Shown piece by piece: positions 38,918-52,957 of a stretch of 64,000 bases of DNA. The notes beneath the pieces were generated by a model. That model was given only the letters and a program-made list of their open reading frames with translations, searched no databases and was not told the DNA's origin. Position 1 is the first letter of the stretch. The number at the start of each line of letters is the position of its first letter. Source of the stretch: Onchocerca lupi (Eukaryota; Nematoda; Chromadorea; Rhabditida; Onchocercidae); contig JAOVVO010000248.1 in NCBI GenBank assembly GCA_028564675.1, positions 1 to 64,000 on the forward strand, given 5' to 3'. The position numbers were made by a program, and so were the translations under genes.

Positions 38918-41900
38918 ATGATTCGGATGATGCATTGGTTTAAATATCTTTGCTACCAACAGCATATTAATAAATTTTATTTGTTTTCTTCGGTAATTTT
39001 TATTTTAATTATGTTCTCATTTACAGTCGCTCTTCTCGTATTTTTTCTTCTGATTAAGCAAAACGCTTTACTACAATGTAAAAAAAAAAAAAAGAAAAAA
39101 AATGATGCCGGAAAAACAATGTCGAAATCCTTACATATTTCAAACAGTGACCAAGTTTCTGTGCAGGTATTGTAAAATATCCAGAAATTTTAGTCAAGAA
39201 AACAATCCTTGCATCAGGTACTTAATTAAGCCAATGTCCGAATCCTTCTATTCAGAGCTTATTGGTTTAATTATGCGATCAATTCACTAAATTTAGTGAA
39301 ATTTGGTTGCTTAGAAGATGAAAAAATCTAAAATGAAAACTAAGTGCAAAGCGAATTGCTTCGACCATTAATGTAAGGTGTGGCACTGATAATTTTGAAT
39401 TCAAATCCTAGAAAAATCGAATTCATGATCTTGCTTCAGTCGAGATTTAGTAGAGCGAAATTTAGTAAAATGGTGCATTTTCAAATAATTTATTTTCGGT
39501 TCATTTATTTTTAATTAATGTGTTTTTAATATGATATTTTGTGCGAATCTCATTAAAGTTAAACATACATGTTGAATTGATCATTACGTCTTTTTTTTTT
39601 TTTTCAGCTATTACAATTCTAAAGACGATTCAAAATATTGGAGGCATGATAATATATTACAAAATTTTACAGGAACTGAAAACAGAACAAAATTCTATTA
39701 CTGTAAATATTGCAAGTAAACCATCAATTATAAAAATGAATGACTTTGTTCTCGAGGGATCCATCAGCTAATATGGAAGATGAAATGAAACATTCATCTG
39801 TGATGTTTTTGTTACTCCATCTCGAATCAATCCTTAATAAAGCCTTTATGATTTCTAACTTTTTCCATTTCAATATGTTTGAAAAAAAAAACAAAAAAAA
39901 ACGCTGGCATTATATGAATAATATGTCATTCAATAACAAATATCAGAGAGGAAATAAATATGCTAACGCATTATTATTTGCACAAATTTAAGTATCAATC
40001 TTCGGTACAAACAACCTTTGTGGAAAGAGATTGTGAATTTTACAACTCGAAGAGAAATTTATGCAAATAAAAACCGGAAATACTTGATGTTAAACCCGAA
40101 AAAAGCTTTTCCAGAGAAATTGAAAGCGCATAAAATGTCTTGGGATGATCTTCTAATTAAAGGGTTAATAATTTTTTGGGGAGCTAAAGAACCAGTAAGG
40201 GTTGCCATAAACCAACATTTGCTTTATGGTCAGTCATTAAGATATTTGATTGATCTATTTCGGTAATACATCCAAATGAAAAACTTTGATGGATTTTCTA
40301 GAAAATATCTAGGTATTATTTTCGGGTCACATTTAATCTTTTATACTTCTATGCGCAGAATTTTTCGAAATTGAAGTGTCTTCAGGTAGTGGCAAAGTTT
40401 CTTGTCAAGAGAATTGTCAGACTTTTTTTCCACAGTAACTAAAAATTTCGAATGACAAGATTCTACTAAAGCTGTCAACGATATCATTGATTAATTTTTT
40501 GTAAGATTTGATAGTTTCATGATGCTCTACTTCTGGAAATTAGTTTGTAATTATTGATCGTATGACTCTAGAAAAGTGAAGCATCAGGAAGTACTGAGCA
40601 GATGGGCAGGAATGAAATCAGGGGCAAATTTGCTAAAGCAATGAAAGAATCGTTTCAGTATGTGATAAGTGATATCCGCGATGAATGGCACACTGAAATT
40701 ACGCCAGAAAAGTACGCCACAGGTACAAATAGATATAAATTAATCAATCGGAACTTTTCTGATTGAAGATTGTCTTTTTTTGATAATCAATAAACTATAG
40801 AATAAAAAAATGAGAGTGGATGAAGTTGGAATAGTGAATTTAGGATTTAGCTGCAACTACTGCATCTTATTCTAAGTTATCTATTGATTCTCTTCCTTTC
40901 GTTTCCAGGTGATTTACTCTTTGAAGGACGCTACAGTTCCGTTGTAACAGCAACATCTTATCCAACCTATAATGGTTATACGTACATGGAACCTCGGCCA
41001 TGTGTCATCAAAACGAAACATATTGGTGTTATTTTGGATGACATATTACATGATTTGCATGACACTAAGGAGAAGTTTCAACAAAGAATTTCCCGACTCG
41101 TGCGACGAATAGTCATGGAAATTTACATTCTGAATAGGCAAAAGTTTTAAGAATTATAGAATTATTGATCAGTCAATTTTATCTCCAGAACAGGATTCAC
41201 TAGAGGAGTACTCCAGGAATTAGTGAAATTTGGAGCCTCAACCAGATGATCAGAATAAGTGATGTGTTTGTTATTTTGCATATCAATTCCAACTAACTGT
41301 TTAAGATTGCACATTAATTTCAATTGGCAAAGCTAATTTGAAACAAATTACAGAGTTCGTCATTTGAACATAATGCATGCTCATGCGACAGTGGTCACCG
41401 AAAATTCACTCTGCATACAATTGGTTCTTCCTCGATTGTACCAATTAGAACAACTAATTGATAAATACCGTCGTGATAAGGAGGGAAAGGTTGTTATATT
41501 ATTTTGGAAGGCTATTTGCTATTCATATGATATCCTACATATAAGCTGTTGATAAGAATACCATGTCATGAAATCATTTTTCACAAGAATGCATCATAAA
41601 ATGATGAATTTCTGTTAAAATTTTGTCAATCATCACCGATAACTGGCTTACATTAAAACTTCGAAATTTGCAAACAAAATTTCATTTTTTTTAGCCGATC
41701 AACATTCGCATCATTGCAATGATTATTCGACAGCTTTGTCGAGCATTATCCTATCTTCACGATGCAAAAATCATTCATAAGTTTGTCTCCATCTCTCTAT
41801 TACACCAGCAAATTTTCATGATGTTTCAGCAAATTGCGAAAGATTTTTTTTTTTCAAATCAAATTTTTTCCAGTGATATTCAGCCAGAAAATATTTATTT

Positions 41901-44398
41901 AACACATGGCGGTACTGTCAAATTGAGCAATTTTATCAATTCACGAATGATCGTAAGCGAACGAATGGCTGAAGAGTGTCGCACTCCTGATGGAGTTCCT
42001 GATTATAGGTGTGCTGAAAAAGTTCGCCATCTATTACCATAAAATTTTGTTTGACCTTTGCGAGTGGGATTGAAAAGTTTTTTGCACTTAAATTAATCTT
42101 TTCATTTTGGTGATAAAGAAATTATCAATTTTGTCGGTCGCCTAGCAAAAGTGAAACGCAATAAATCTACATAATGCTCACATATTGACACGTTTTGGAA
42201 TTTAGCGATATTGCTTTAAAAACTTGCTAATTTGCTTTAACATAAAGCAAAGTTTTGCTTATTTACTGCAATGTGAAGAGCTCGATATATTCTTACTATC
42301 GTTGATACTCAAAATGTGATTTAATAGCTCTATTACGGCAATGTTGCACTAATAGAGAAAGTATTTCTTGTCGAAAATTTTTAGAAGTTTTCAAAATTCT
42401 AGAAATACAGGAAGAATTCTGGAAAATTCTAGAATTGAATATGTGACGCTTTTATTTCAGCAGTACAATTTGAAACATGTGACAAACATAACAGATTATA
42501 AGAACTATGCGACATCAGCGGATGTTTAGTCTTTAGGAGTACTGATACTTCACATGGTCAGCTATTCAAACGAGAGATGGCATTGTTTACCTCAGATGTT
42601 CGCACTTCAAATGAACGAAAGCAGAATGCCATTTCGGTGGATGATTAATGATATGATGGTGATCCCTCAACTTTTACTTCATTCCATTAATTAGTCAGAT
42701 TAATTCGAGACTAATCCTTCTCTAAAATACAATAAACTCTTTGCTCTTAAGATTAAACAGACATGTCTCAGACATTATGCAGAAATTGATCAAATTTCGG
42801 GAAATTTTCAGCAACTTTGTATACGAATGACACAAAGCGGTGATAGACATTTGAAGCAATATTTGAATGATACGGTGCTCAATTTGGATCCATTAGCGCG
42901 CCCGACAGCTAAACAAATTTTGGAATCATATTTAATTACAAAATGGTGCAATAAATGCCTCGAGCAGGTTATTTTACGAAATAATAAATACAAATCTGCG
43001 TGGTTAAGCTTATAAGAAATCTCAAATTCTAACATATTTCAATTCCTTTCCGTCAAGAATTAAACTTTTACAGGACAAGAATCATCTAGTGAAGTGTTTC
43101 ATTTATGAATTAGATTAGCAAAATCGCACCAAATTAGATGCTGATGGATACAATTACAATGCATGCGAAGCAGTTTGCAACTTTTATTTTTAGAACATTT
43201 TTTTTCGGCCAATAACATATTGTGATCAAATTTCCAAACATGTTTTCATCTCATTTTGGTTTTATCACTGAATTCACTTTTCCAGGCTATCTTTTTACTA
43301 AGCTTAAATCCGTTTTGTAATCCCAGCTCTTATCAGCGCAAAAATTAAGTTATTAGGAATAGATAGGGAAGGGAGCAATTTTTGAACAAAAGTCTGTGTT
43401 GTTTATATTTGAGTTGACTTACTGCATTATACAATTGCACATTAATTATAGACTGGCTGCAAATGACAAAAATTTTTTTTTTTCTTTTTGCTATTCAAAA
43501 TGAATCTTAATTCGATGATATGATAAATATTATCACTGAAATTTGCAATTTTATTCGGTAGAAAACCTGATTCCTTATTATCTTGTGAAAATGTATCATA
43601 GAAAGACGTTCCGGCAGATTTTTATTGGGATAATACATGGCGAAGACTTGAACAGCTATCATTTGCTTATCGGCTGTATGTTTACGACCACGATAATTTG
43701 CGGATAGGAAGCGAAGTTGAGTATGTTTATCTTATACCCATTATCAATTCCATAAAAAATTTTGATTTTCAATCGTTATTAGAAATCTTATGCAAATGTT
43801 ATCTGATAACTTTGAGCTTTTTTTAGATGGAGCTTTCCTAAATTCCAATCAAAATTTTAGACGATATTTCACGCAAGCTGACAACTCACTGTTCCAAACA
43901 TTAATGCTTGCTGTTGATACTGACCATCTTGAAATGTTTGATGTGATACCTGTAGATCAAAATATCCGAAATCTGTGTTTCTCATTGATGAGAACTGCGA
44001 AGTATCATCGATATAATCTTTCTAAATGTGAAGCTAAAGGTGTGTGCATGTGTGTGGTTTAGAATATTTCATTTTGTTCCTTTTTTTTCTTTGAATTTTG
44101 CTTATTAAAATTAAAAAATATTTTTAGTTTTATTTTAAAATCAGAAAATACTTTTAATTTTTTTTTTCATTTTCAGCTTTTTAATTAAATGCTTAATGTT
44201 AGTGAGCCTATTTAGATGACAGATTAATTTAAACTAGTTGTCTCTTTTTTCGATACTTATCCTTGAGAATTTTCTTGTTATAACAACTTTATTTCAAGTC
44301 TATCAAAAATCGTGCTTTCAGAGGTGCTATTTGATTTGCCACCATCTTTCCAGTGCGATGTGCGCTCGGCAAAAGTAGTTGTCTATTTTAAGGATTAA
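38918..44398 (+). CDS. Membrane-anchored protein-kinase-like protein with degenerate motifs; in-frame TAG
   Basis: Eleven exons keep phase: 38918-39166, 40572-40722, 40909-41143, 41354-41489, 41695-41780, 41874-42021, 42461-42658, 42812-42967, 43602-43720, 43783-44039, 44322-44398 (604 codons with stop). Exon 1 encodes a transmembrane helix (about residues 22-50) and a lysine run. A kinase-like fold follows: FEGRYSSVV (glycine loop lacking most glycines), CVIK (ATP Lys kept), VRHLNIMHAH, ALSYLHDAKIIH, then NDIQPENIY for HRDLKPEN and LSNF for DFG. Loss of the DFG Asp predicts a pseudokinase. The expected DVWSLG reads DV-stop-SLG: the TAG at 42527-42529 replaces Trp (codon 358). All other exons look intact, including about 150 residues of C-terminus that I cannot assign (DVPADFYWDNTW, FLDGAFLNSNQNF). 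An acceptor ending at 42529 would skip the stop in frame. The gene is a recent pseudogene, a splicing variant or carries a sequence error; its family is not certain. Confidence 0.7.
40018..40266 (+). other. Unassigned 82-codon open frame inside an intron
   Basis: An open frame in the first intron of the kinase-like gene encodes a basic, non-repetitive peptide (e.g. LNPKKAFPEKLKAHK, LLYGQSLRYLIDLF). It has an ATG-free TTG start and no splice sites that fit the host gene's phase. It could be a transposon fragment or chance. I do not recognise it. Confidence 0.2.
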
Positions 44399-47300
44399 TG
44401 CCTAGCTCATTTTAACATCTGATCGTAAAACCTGAAAAAGCATTTAATTCTATGGAATATTTAACTTCTTCCGGCTTTGCCATAATGCATATTTCATCCT
44501 TTCCTACTTTTATATAACTAACTGTTTTGTAACCGTGCAAATTCGCTAAATTCTTCGCAAATATACTTAAATCTCGCTTGTAGTTTACATCATTATGACA
44601 AGAATCATCTCCTTCATCTTGTTTATATTATATAAATTCATGCAAATAAATCTAATGCATTGTCATATCTCTGTTAACAATCATTTTTTGTCATTTTTTG
44701 ATGAGTTACAAATCTGTGATAAATATAGCAAAAGTACTTAAATTTGGGGAAGAATTCATGCATGTAGAAGATAATTTGTACTTCATGTAGTACGAGTAAA
44801 GTTATTTTGTTTATGTAAAGCAAAACAAATAAGTTGAAATAAATCTTGTCGCTTATCAATCAGAATTCATTTATACTGTATGAACTATATGTATAAATTT
44901 CAACTTTCATTCATCTCGTAATTTTGTACGAATAAAACTTACGAATAAACTGTGTCGCATCTTCCTTCATCTTCCATAGATAAATTAGTTGGCAAATTAG
45001 AAATAAGTTTATTTCCACGAGAAAAAAAATTGAGAAGAAGACGCATAAATGTAATAAAATGAACGAAATTGGAAATAAATAAAGTATGCTTGATATGAGT
45101 AAGCAAATTTAATAAGTATGAGGCATATCATTAGCTCAAATTTAGTTACTGGCAAATTTTAGTTACTTTATCGGTTTTATTTTGCGAGATTGGACTGAAA
45201 AGTTTTTATTGAATAATGTATCGATAGAAAGTTTTGATCATGGAGAGAATAAGGTAAAGGTTCCTGTATTGTTATTCCTGGAAAAATTCCATTTCTGGTT
45301 TTTTCTAACCCACTTATCTGCTGGATCAGGTTTGCCATTTAATAATTGATTATTGATATTTTGATCGAAGCAACAATTATTTTCTTTTTTTCTTGCAAAT
45401 TTCCTATCTATTGAAAAAAATAAAATGAAGCTTTTTCAGAGGCAACATGAACACTGAAAGCATTAATTCAAATAGTTCATTTCCGATTTACGGTTTTTCT
45501 GAGAGCAAGTCATGCACACTTGTTTCTCTCACCTCCGTCTAAGCCAGCACGCATTGCCTTCTTCACATCAATTCAAGAAAGTTTAAAGTAATTCTCAGAT
45601 TTATATATCTTAAGCGTTCTTGTCAGATAATTCTTAATTCATGATTGAGAAGAAAAAATTCCTGAAAAAAATTCCATACATTTCCGCAATTATCTGCTTC
45701 TTCAATACATACTTACTCTGCAGTTGCCAAACATTTAGCCATTCTCTCATTGCAATTATCCAAAGGCAAAATTATTGCAAGTCATTTCTCTAGTTTTCCA
45801 AAATATAATATCAGTGGTGCCTGGAAAACAACGTTTTCGACTTCTGATGCTCGGGAGCGTAGAGATAAATTTCTAAGGCTCATTTGTTGTTCAATAGTTG
45901 TCTCTCCCGCACATTTTTTCTTCCTATTACTATTAATTACACAGACTGAATAACTCAGACCGGTACTGTGCTGCTGTAATTATGCAACCTGTTCATTCAA
46001 CTGCTAAAGGTGGATTGGAGAATCGATTCGCATCCATAAGTTCTCCGGAAACAGTATGTTAAAACTGTGTTCTTTGTCTGTGCAATACCACAGCACATCT
46101 TTTTGTGGCCGCTAACTATCCAGTGTAAATTAAGCTCCCCCAAATTTTATAATCAAGCAATTCGGCGGCCATACGGTATGAGAAAATTGCACCATTGCGT
46201 GACCTCCACATGTATTTCATTTTCATTGCTTCTTGTCTTTCGACATCATCGAACATTGTCACCATTGTTCATTCTTTCATTAGGAGCACATATTCCTTCA
46301 GTCAGCAAACGCTTAATACCTCTTCGAGTTCACTGACGTACGCTAGAATTCCTTTTCTGATGATCAAATTCAGATCACACGAAAGGAACATGACAGCTAT
46401 CCATAAAAAATTTCTCAGGATGTATTCTCGTCATAGAAAAGCTTGCTATCTTTTGTCAACTTTTCCATTTCTTTTATCAGTGGATAAAAGAATAAGTTGA
46501 GACAGCTGAAATGGCATAAAATGCAAAAAAAAAAAAGAGAAATATGAAGTAGTTTGCAAGTGCTAAGTAAACGATGCACGACTGATCCAGATGGCTTAAA
46601 GACAAGGTATGTACACGATTAGATGCCATATTAAAAAAAGTTCGTCTAACCAAAATATTGATTCGAAAGTGAAATTCGTATTTGTGTCTGCTGAGACTAA
46701 CTGTCGCAAAATAATGTTGTAAAGGATTGTTGAAGTATTCATCAAATTCTCTTTATCAGCTTTAGAAAGATTTCTAATGGATGCATTCAAATGAATAGTT
46801 CCATTAGTTTTAATCTGGAATGAATTTCATTCAAAAACTTACACAATCTATTGAATATGATTTGCAGATGTAATACAGCAAATTCTAGAATTCTTCAAAA
46901 TTTCATACAATTTTCATTTTTCTTCATTTCCTATTCGATGTCACACTTAAAGGTTTAATTTATTAAATCAAGAATATGAATTCCAACAAGTGTATTGCTT
47001 ACTAGAATTGATTTCTTAACGACGATGAACAGCTAAACTCGAGTAGTTAATTTTATCCCAGTTTTTGTAATAATAATTAGTTTTCATGAAAGAAAAATAA
47101 GAAAAGAGTAGTTTTAAATCAATTAAGACTCAAGTTTTTTAATTTCTAAAATTTTGATATAAAATTAACAATATAATTGTATTGATTCGATCCATAAAGT
47201 CTAGTTTATTTACAATAAGAATCGATAAAAGTTTGCTTAATTAAAATTTCTCAATCAAGTATATGTCTCTCAAATTAAATTGTATAAATGAAGTAACAAC

Positions 47301-47426
47301 GAAACAAAAATAGTTAGTAAGAAGACGAAAGTGATCGGTAATATGAGAGTTTTGTTTACTCATGGACTAGATAATCAGCGGTCTAAGATAACTGATACTA
47401 AAAGAATGCAAACTTTTGGAAGAGCA

Positions 47427-47461
47427 CCATCGTCATCATTATCATCATCATCATCATCATC
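47427..47461. repeat. (CAT)n trinucleotide run
   Basis: An imperfect CAT/ATC repeat. In two plus frames it reads as a Ser run and a His run, which creates spurious open frames around it. Confidence 0.9.
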
Positions 47462-50400
47462 TGGGTGGTGCATTTCGATCTGTAGCGCTGTTTGGAAATT
47501 TCGTGATTGTCTCCTGGCTTCTTCTATTTGACGTTTCCTGGATTGTTCTCATTCCTCCGAAATACTCATTCTACTTCTTGTACAACTTTCCTTTTTCAGA
47601 AATGATAGATATCTCTTCTTCCTTCTCTGGCTACCATATGTCAATCGTCCTACAACTGACATTCTCCTTCAATTAAACTGCTTATCTTATTTCAAAATAT
47701 CTTGACGTAAGCAAGCAACGAACACTGCTATATCTATTATTATCTTATTTTTATCCTATAATTTTTATATTCCCATTCATAATTCTTCAAAGTTTTTCAG
47801 GAAGCGCGTATTACTTCCTTTTTAAGTTTTTACTGATAAATTTATCACTAAATATATCATATTTGATGGTAGAAGCATTCTGAAGTTAGCAAGATATGCC
47901 GAACATTGATAGAATCATTAATGGTTATTGGAAATTGCAACAGAATTATAACCGATAACAACTGTATCGAATATGTGACATGTCAAAGTTTGTCTTCATG
48001 GCCAATCATATAGAGATTCTTTGTTTATTCATATACTCTTTTGTTCAAATATCATTCTCATTCTCATTCTGGTGGTGCCTTATATAATATTGTAAATCAT
48101 ACAGTACTATTAAAGTTGAAAATTGTAATGCGTTCGATTAAATTAATTGCTACTACTAATTATTTTGTAGTGATTTCCTGTAATGATTAAGCAGAAATCA
48201 TTTACTGTGTTTCATGCGCAAACTTGAAATGATCCTATATCAAATTAAGAAAGAATTAGATATACTTTTCAGAAACTTGGCAACTTTTGGGGATGATCTG
48301 CCAGGCAGATAAATGGAAAAGATCAGATCCAGATAATCAGAAGAAATTTGCTTTTAAAATTTTATATTACATCACGATAACAAATTACTTTATTTCCTAG
48401 AATTTACCTCTCTTGACCTAATTGCTTTAAAGTAAAATTCGATCACCGGATTTTATTTAATCTTTATAAGATTTTCGTGAATCCACTTTTAAATTTTCAA
48501 TTTTTTTTTCCAATACTTTCACAAATAACGAGGTGATGAATTATCCATTGACCTTTTCGGTGAATCTGGAACATTACTAACATTACAGTAAAATTTAAGG
48601 TTAGCCTGAAAAGAACAAGTAAAGTTTCGTAGATTTCTGTGCTTTCTTATTCACATGTTTTTTTCGAAAAAACAAGCATTGCACATAATGATTTAATCTC
48701 TATTCATACTAGTCTTTACTACTCTAATTTTTTGATTAAAGGTGCTCTAAATAATTCCATTTAATTTTATTGAGCACCATTTCGAGTTCTATTTTTATTT
48801 AAGATTTTTTTTAAATTAGCTTATTTATGTTATAAGCATGAAAAATCACTATCGGTTTCAGTTTATCACTTGCGAATAGATCTAACAGTATCATGCACGA
48901 TCAGATACATAAATGCTCCAAGAAATAAGCAAAGGAATTAGAAATTACGAAGTTGTTCTCGAAATGCAATGGTTCATTCTTTAAATCAGAGTTTATGATT
49001 GAAATGTTCAAATTCTGATATTAAAATTAAATTTTTTATAAGCGAATCTTAAAATTTGCTTAACTTTCTATTATCCTATTAAAAGACATTTAAAATAAGC
49101 GGAATTTCATTAAAAAAAAAAGACAAATCATTTATATTTGATTACTAGATTAATGAGACAGACAAAAAATTAATGTATTCGGAATATTTTAGAAACAGTT
49201 AACATACTTCTGGATACTATCTTCAAATGATTGAGTAAATGTAATCCTTTCGAAGGATTAGACTCCAACAAAATCTTCATTTTTAATAATTTTAATATCA
49301 AGTACGAGGAATCGAACTGTCAATGCTTTATAAATTTTGATTGCATCAAATTTCTGCTGCAATAAATGCAATAGGAAAAAAAGGTTTTTCGAGTGTGGGA
49401 AAAATTTTCGATTAAGATTTCGGCAAATAAAGAAACGAACAAGAAACGGATGAAATCTACTTTACATTGCTTCTACGATGGCATGTTCGATCCTAAGTAA
49501 TTTTTGCATTCAATTTACTCGAACTTCGTCCTTGATTCCTAAATTAAGCCAGAATTTGTTGCAAAATATGTCGCATAATTCAAAAGTTGTTATGCCGTAT
49601 TGACCGTACTCTGTCTTACATTTCTTCCATTTCAAATGAGCCTTACCAACTATTATTATTTTTTAATCAGAAAAAAAAAAAGAATGAAATGGACATAAAC
49701 TATGCTAATAAAGTTCATTAAATTGTCGATTACTGTTTCGCATGATGTACATCGTATGACGGAGAGATTATCCGGAAATGTAAGTACTAAAATTTTGCAT
49801 TATATTATCATTAAGTGATAGTAAACTTGACCATGGCATTATTTCCATTTAAAAAAGTGCATTACGTGATATCGATTAGCAAATCGATCCATACTAATCG
49901 AGCTATACGAGCTATTTTTGGATAGTTAAAATTTTAAAAAAAGAAAAAAAAAACTTGGAATGATAATTATCTCTAACTTGATCTTTCATCTTTCTAAAAG
50001 TTTAAATTATCGGAGAACGCAATCACCAGAACAGAAGACGGAAAAATCACTATTATTGAACATTATATGTCGGGAGTAGCAACAGTGGAGAAGCAGTATA
50101 ATTGATTTGTAGAATAAGAAAAAGTGGATGGATAACATTAAGCGAAATTCGGAATTTGATCTTTTTCTTACCGATTTTATCCCTTCTCAACAGTTCCTCT
50201 TTAGAATTTCTTTGTCTTTTCTCGGCAGGTACTCTTTAAAACATTCGTAAAATTTCTCATACTTTTTGTTCTGTCATGAGCGTAAATTCTGAACGATAAA
50301 TGATTTTCCTCGGGAGTAATCAAGAAATTGAACTAATTGGTAGTCATCAGGATTATAGTTACTAGAAATATGCAGACTAGGAACTCGTTCTAGGATTATC

Positions 50401-51943
50401 AGCTTTCAAATGCTGGCCAGTTTGTTCCAATCGACTAATTTTCTGTCATTTATCTTCAACCAATGAATAAATGTATAGCATATATTTTAGTCTTCCGTTT
50501 AGACTGCCTAAACTGCAACTGACATGAAATTTGTAAAAATCTTTCTCTTTGCTTCATTTTAATTTCTAGTCTAGTCTACTTTTTGGCTTTTTTTCAAAAA
50601 AATCTTCGTATTTTTTTGGCTTCACTTTACCTTTCCAAATTGGCCTTTATTTATCTCTCTTCTTAGTTTCCTCATTTGTTCACATTCCTCTTCAGTTGTT
50701 TTCATGTTTTTCAATCATGAATAATCTGCTTTGTTCTGACACAATGAAGTTGTCATTATTAAGGTTTTCTTGAAACGTCCCAAATATCTTTTTGATTTGA
50801 TCTGTATAAAATTTCAAGATTTTTTAGAAGTTGCAAATGTGAACTTCGATGTTATGGGAAAAAGGGAAAAAGTTCGGAAAAAAAAAGTGAAAAAAATTTA
50901 GAAATTACTATAACAATATGAAAAATAATTGTTAGAAGTGTGATATTGTTTTTTTCTCACACAAATGAATAATAAATTATTGCAATTTTTCATTCAGTCG
51001 ATTAGACCCTCTAGTAATTTCTATAAGTCATGCAAAATATATATTTGTTTTATTTTTAGATTCGCTTCTGGAAAAACAAAAAAGAAGTAAATTTTTGCAA
51101 AAATATCAAAAAACTTCTCTAAAAATATCTTTTTTTTTTCTTAATCAGATTTCGACAAAATGTATGCAGTATAAATACTTATTTCATCCTTTTATTTTGG
51201 AAGTTTTGAAGATTAGCATCAATTAGTTGGATTAAGCTACTTCGTCAAAGGATCCAAATTTCGTGAAGTTTTTTACCGCCCCTTGCAAGATTTCAATCTT
51301 ATGATTCTCAAAGTTTAATGGCTAATAGTTGCAATTTTTGCAAGGAAGATTCGAAGCATAATACAGACTGTTGCAAATTTCGTGATCAGACAAATGTGAC
51401 GGAATTTTTGCAAATTGCAGCTGATATATGAAAATGACAGATGATTAAATATTTATTTATGTCTCAATAGGATTCACTTTTAGATGTAAAAGCTTACTGA
51501 TATAAAAATATTGGAAAAAAAAATTTTTTTTCTGAACTAAAAAGGCTTTTCGATCAATTAGCTGAAGTCATGCCATCAATTTGCAGCAAACAGGCGTGAA
51601 TTTTCATAAATGATGGATGATCTCTCACTTCCATTTCAATTTTTAACGAACCATCCATGCCACAGATTTGTTCAGTTTATTTTTTCTTTTGTCGCAACAG
51701 CTGCATTAATTAATCATTGTTACATCTCAAACGATTCGACGTGTAATTTAATTCAACGGTCTGCGTGACTGTAGTAGCCACTGCTTCCAGCGTATCCATA
51801 GATGTGATATCTAAAAATTACGTACAGTAGACTTTACAATAGTACGGAAAAGAATATGCTAATTCTTTATATAAATATTATTGTTCGAATTACAATTGAA
51901 CGAATCAACTATCACAAGTGTGAATTCATGATATATCACTAGC

Positions 51944-51972
51944 GATGTCACCATTAATATAATGGTGACATC
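51944..51972. repeat. 13-bp perfect inverted repeat
   Basis: The arms GATGTCACCATTA (51944-51956) and its reverse complement (51960-51972) are separated by three bases. It is a compact palindrome of unknown role in the gene-poor region. Confidence 0.8.
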
Positions 51973-52878
51973 TCTGTTCTTCATCTCTCAAGAAGCATTA
52001 TGAACGAAAAAGATGGCATAGTGACTTTTTTTTTTTTTTTTTTGAACTTCTTGAACTAATTTGTGTATACTTGAGTAAATCTACTATATTTCTCTTCCGA
52101 GAAAACGAAAATATTTTGTGGAGAAAAAAATTGGAAAATGTTCAATTCCTTAATATTCTCGTAATTTATATGACAGAAATTTCAAGTTTTTCACGAACTT
52201 GAACAATTCTGTTCGTATTAAGAACTCGAAAAGTTGGTATAATTGCATAATTTCACTACTCTTACCTATGCAAAATTACAATATTTGCATATTACAGTTT
52301 CCAATTAGAACAATAAAATAACCATTGTTGAAAAAGAAAGTTAGATGTTTAACAGTGAATAGCTTACTCGTTCTTTTTTTTTTTTTTTTTTTTAATGTCA
52401 GCTAGGAAGAAAAAATTAAACAGATGAAATAATTGGAATGGCATATCTCTTTACTTGTACAATTTTGAACTGAATTTGATATGTGACTGATAAGGGCTGT
52501 TTGAACAGATATTCTTCCTGGAAACTTTAAGAAAACTCAGATAGCATATTGATCATCCGACAAACAACCAAAAAATATCATCAACAAAGAATTGAATTAA
52601 ACGAACAAATTTAAGAACTATCAGTTTAATCCTTATTTTATCAGATTCGTTTCTGACTAGTTGTTTCATGAATATGAATATATATATGTATATAATTACT
52701 CCTGCGTTTTAGTTGTAAAGTAGTGATCAAAAGTCAGCGCGTAACTGATAACACTATTAACACTATTGATTGAGTATTGTTATTGTTTTTAGTAAGATGT
52801 GGGGTGATCAGATCAAAGATCAAATTTTTTTCTATATTTCTATATTTGTATGGAAATATAGAAACACCGAGGAAAAAA

Positions 52879-52879
52879 T

Positions 52880-52902
<23 letters not shown>
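52879..52902. repeat. (AT)n dinucleotide run
   Basis: Alternating A and T just downstream of the H2B pseudogene. Confidence 0.95.
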
Positions 52903-52910
<8 letters not shown>

Positions 52911-52957
52911 GCATGACTTATGCAAATGTGACGCTGAAGAGAGCCGTTGGTTTTAGG

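Larger units (their letters stand above)
44399..52957. other. Gene-poor 8.5-kb region
   Basis: No protein family, RNA gene or intact transposon is visible. The stretch holds a (CAT)n run (about 47427-47461), a 13-bp inverted repeat (51944-51972), an (AT)n run (52879-52902) and long T or A tracts. A few open frames near 45750-46500 and 47331-47676 (+) lack motifs; the last is partly the CAT repeat translated as Ser or His runs. The part around 45500-46400 is somewhat richer in G and C and could be regulatory. Confidence 0.5.

Noticed and set aside
47331..47676. Two plus-strand frames with Ser-rich and His-rich runs
   Set aside because: They are produced by the CAT repeat at 47427-47461 and have no family similarity.
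49290..49350. Minus-strand AGTTCGATTCC resembling a tRNA B box
   Set aside because: No matching A box, acceptor stem or cloverleaf could be drawn around it.
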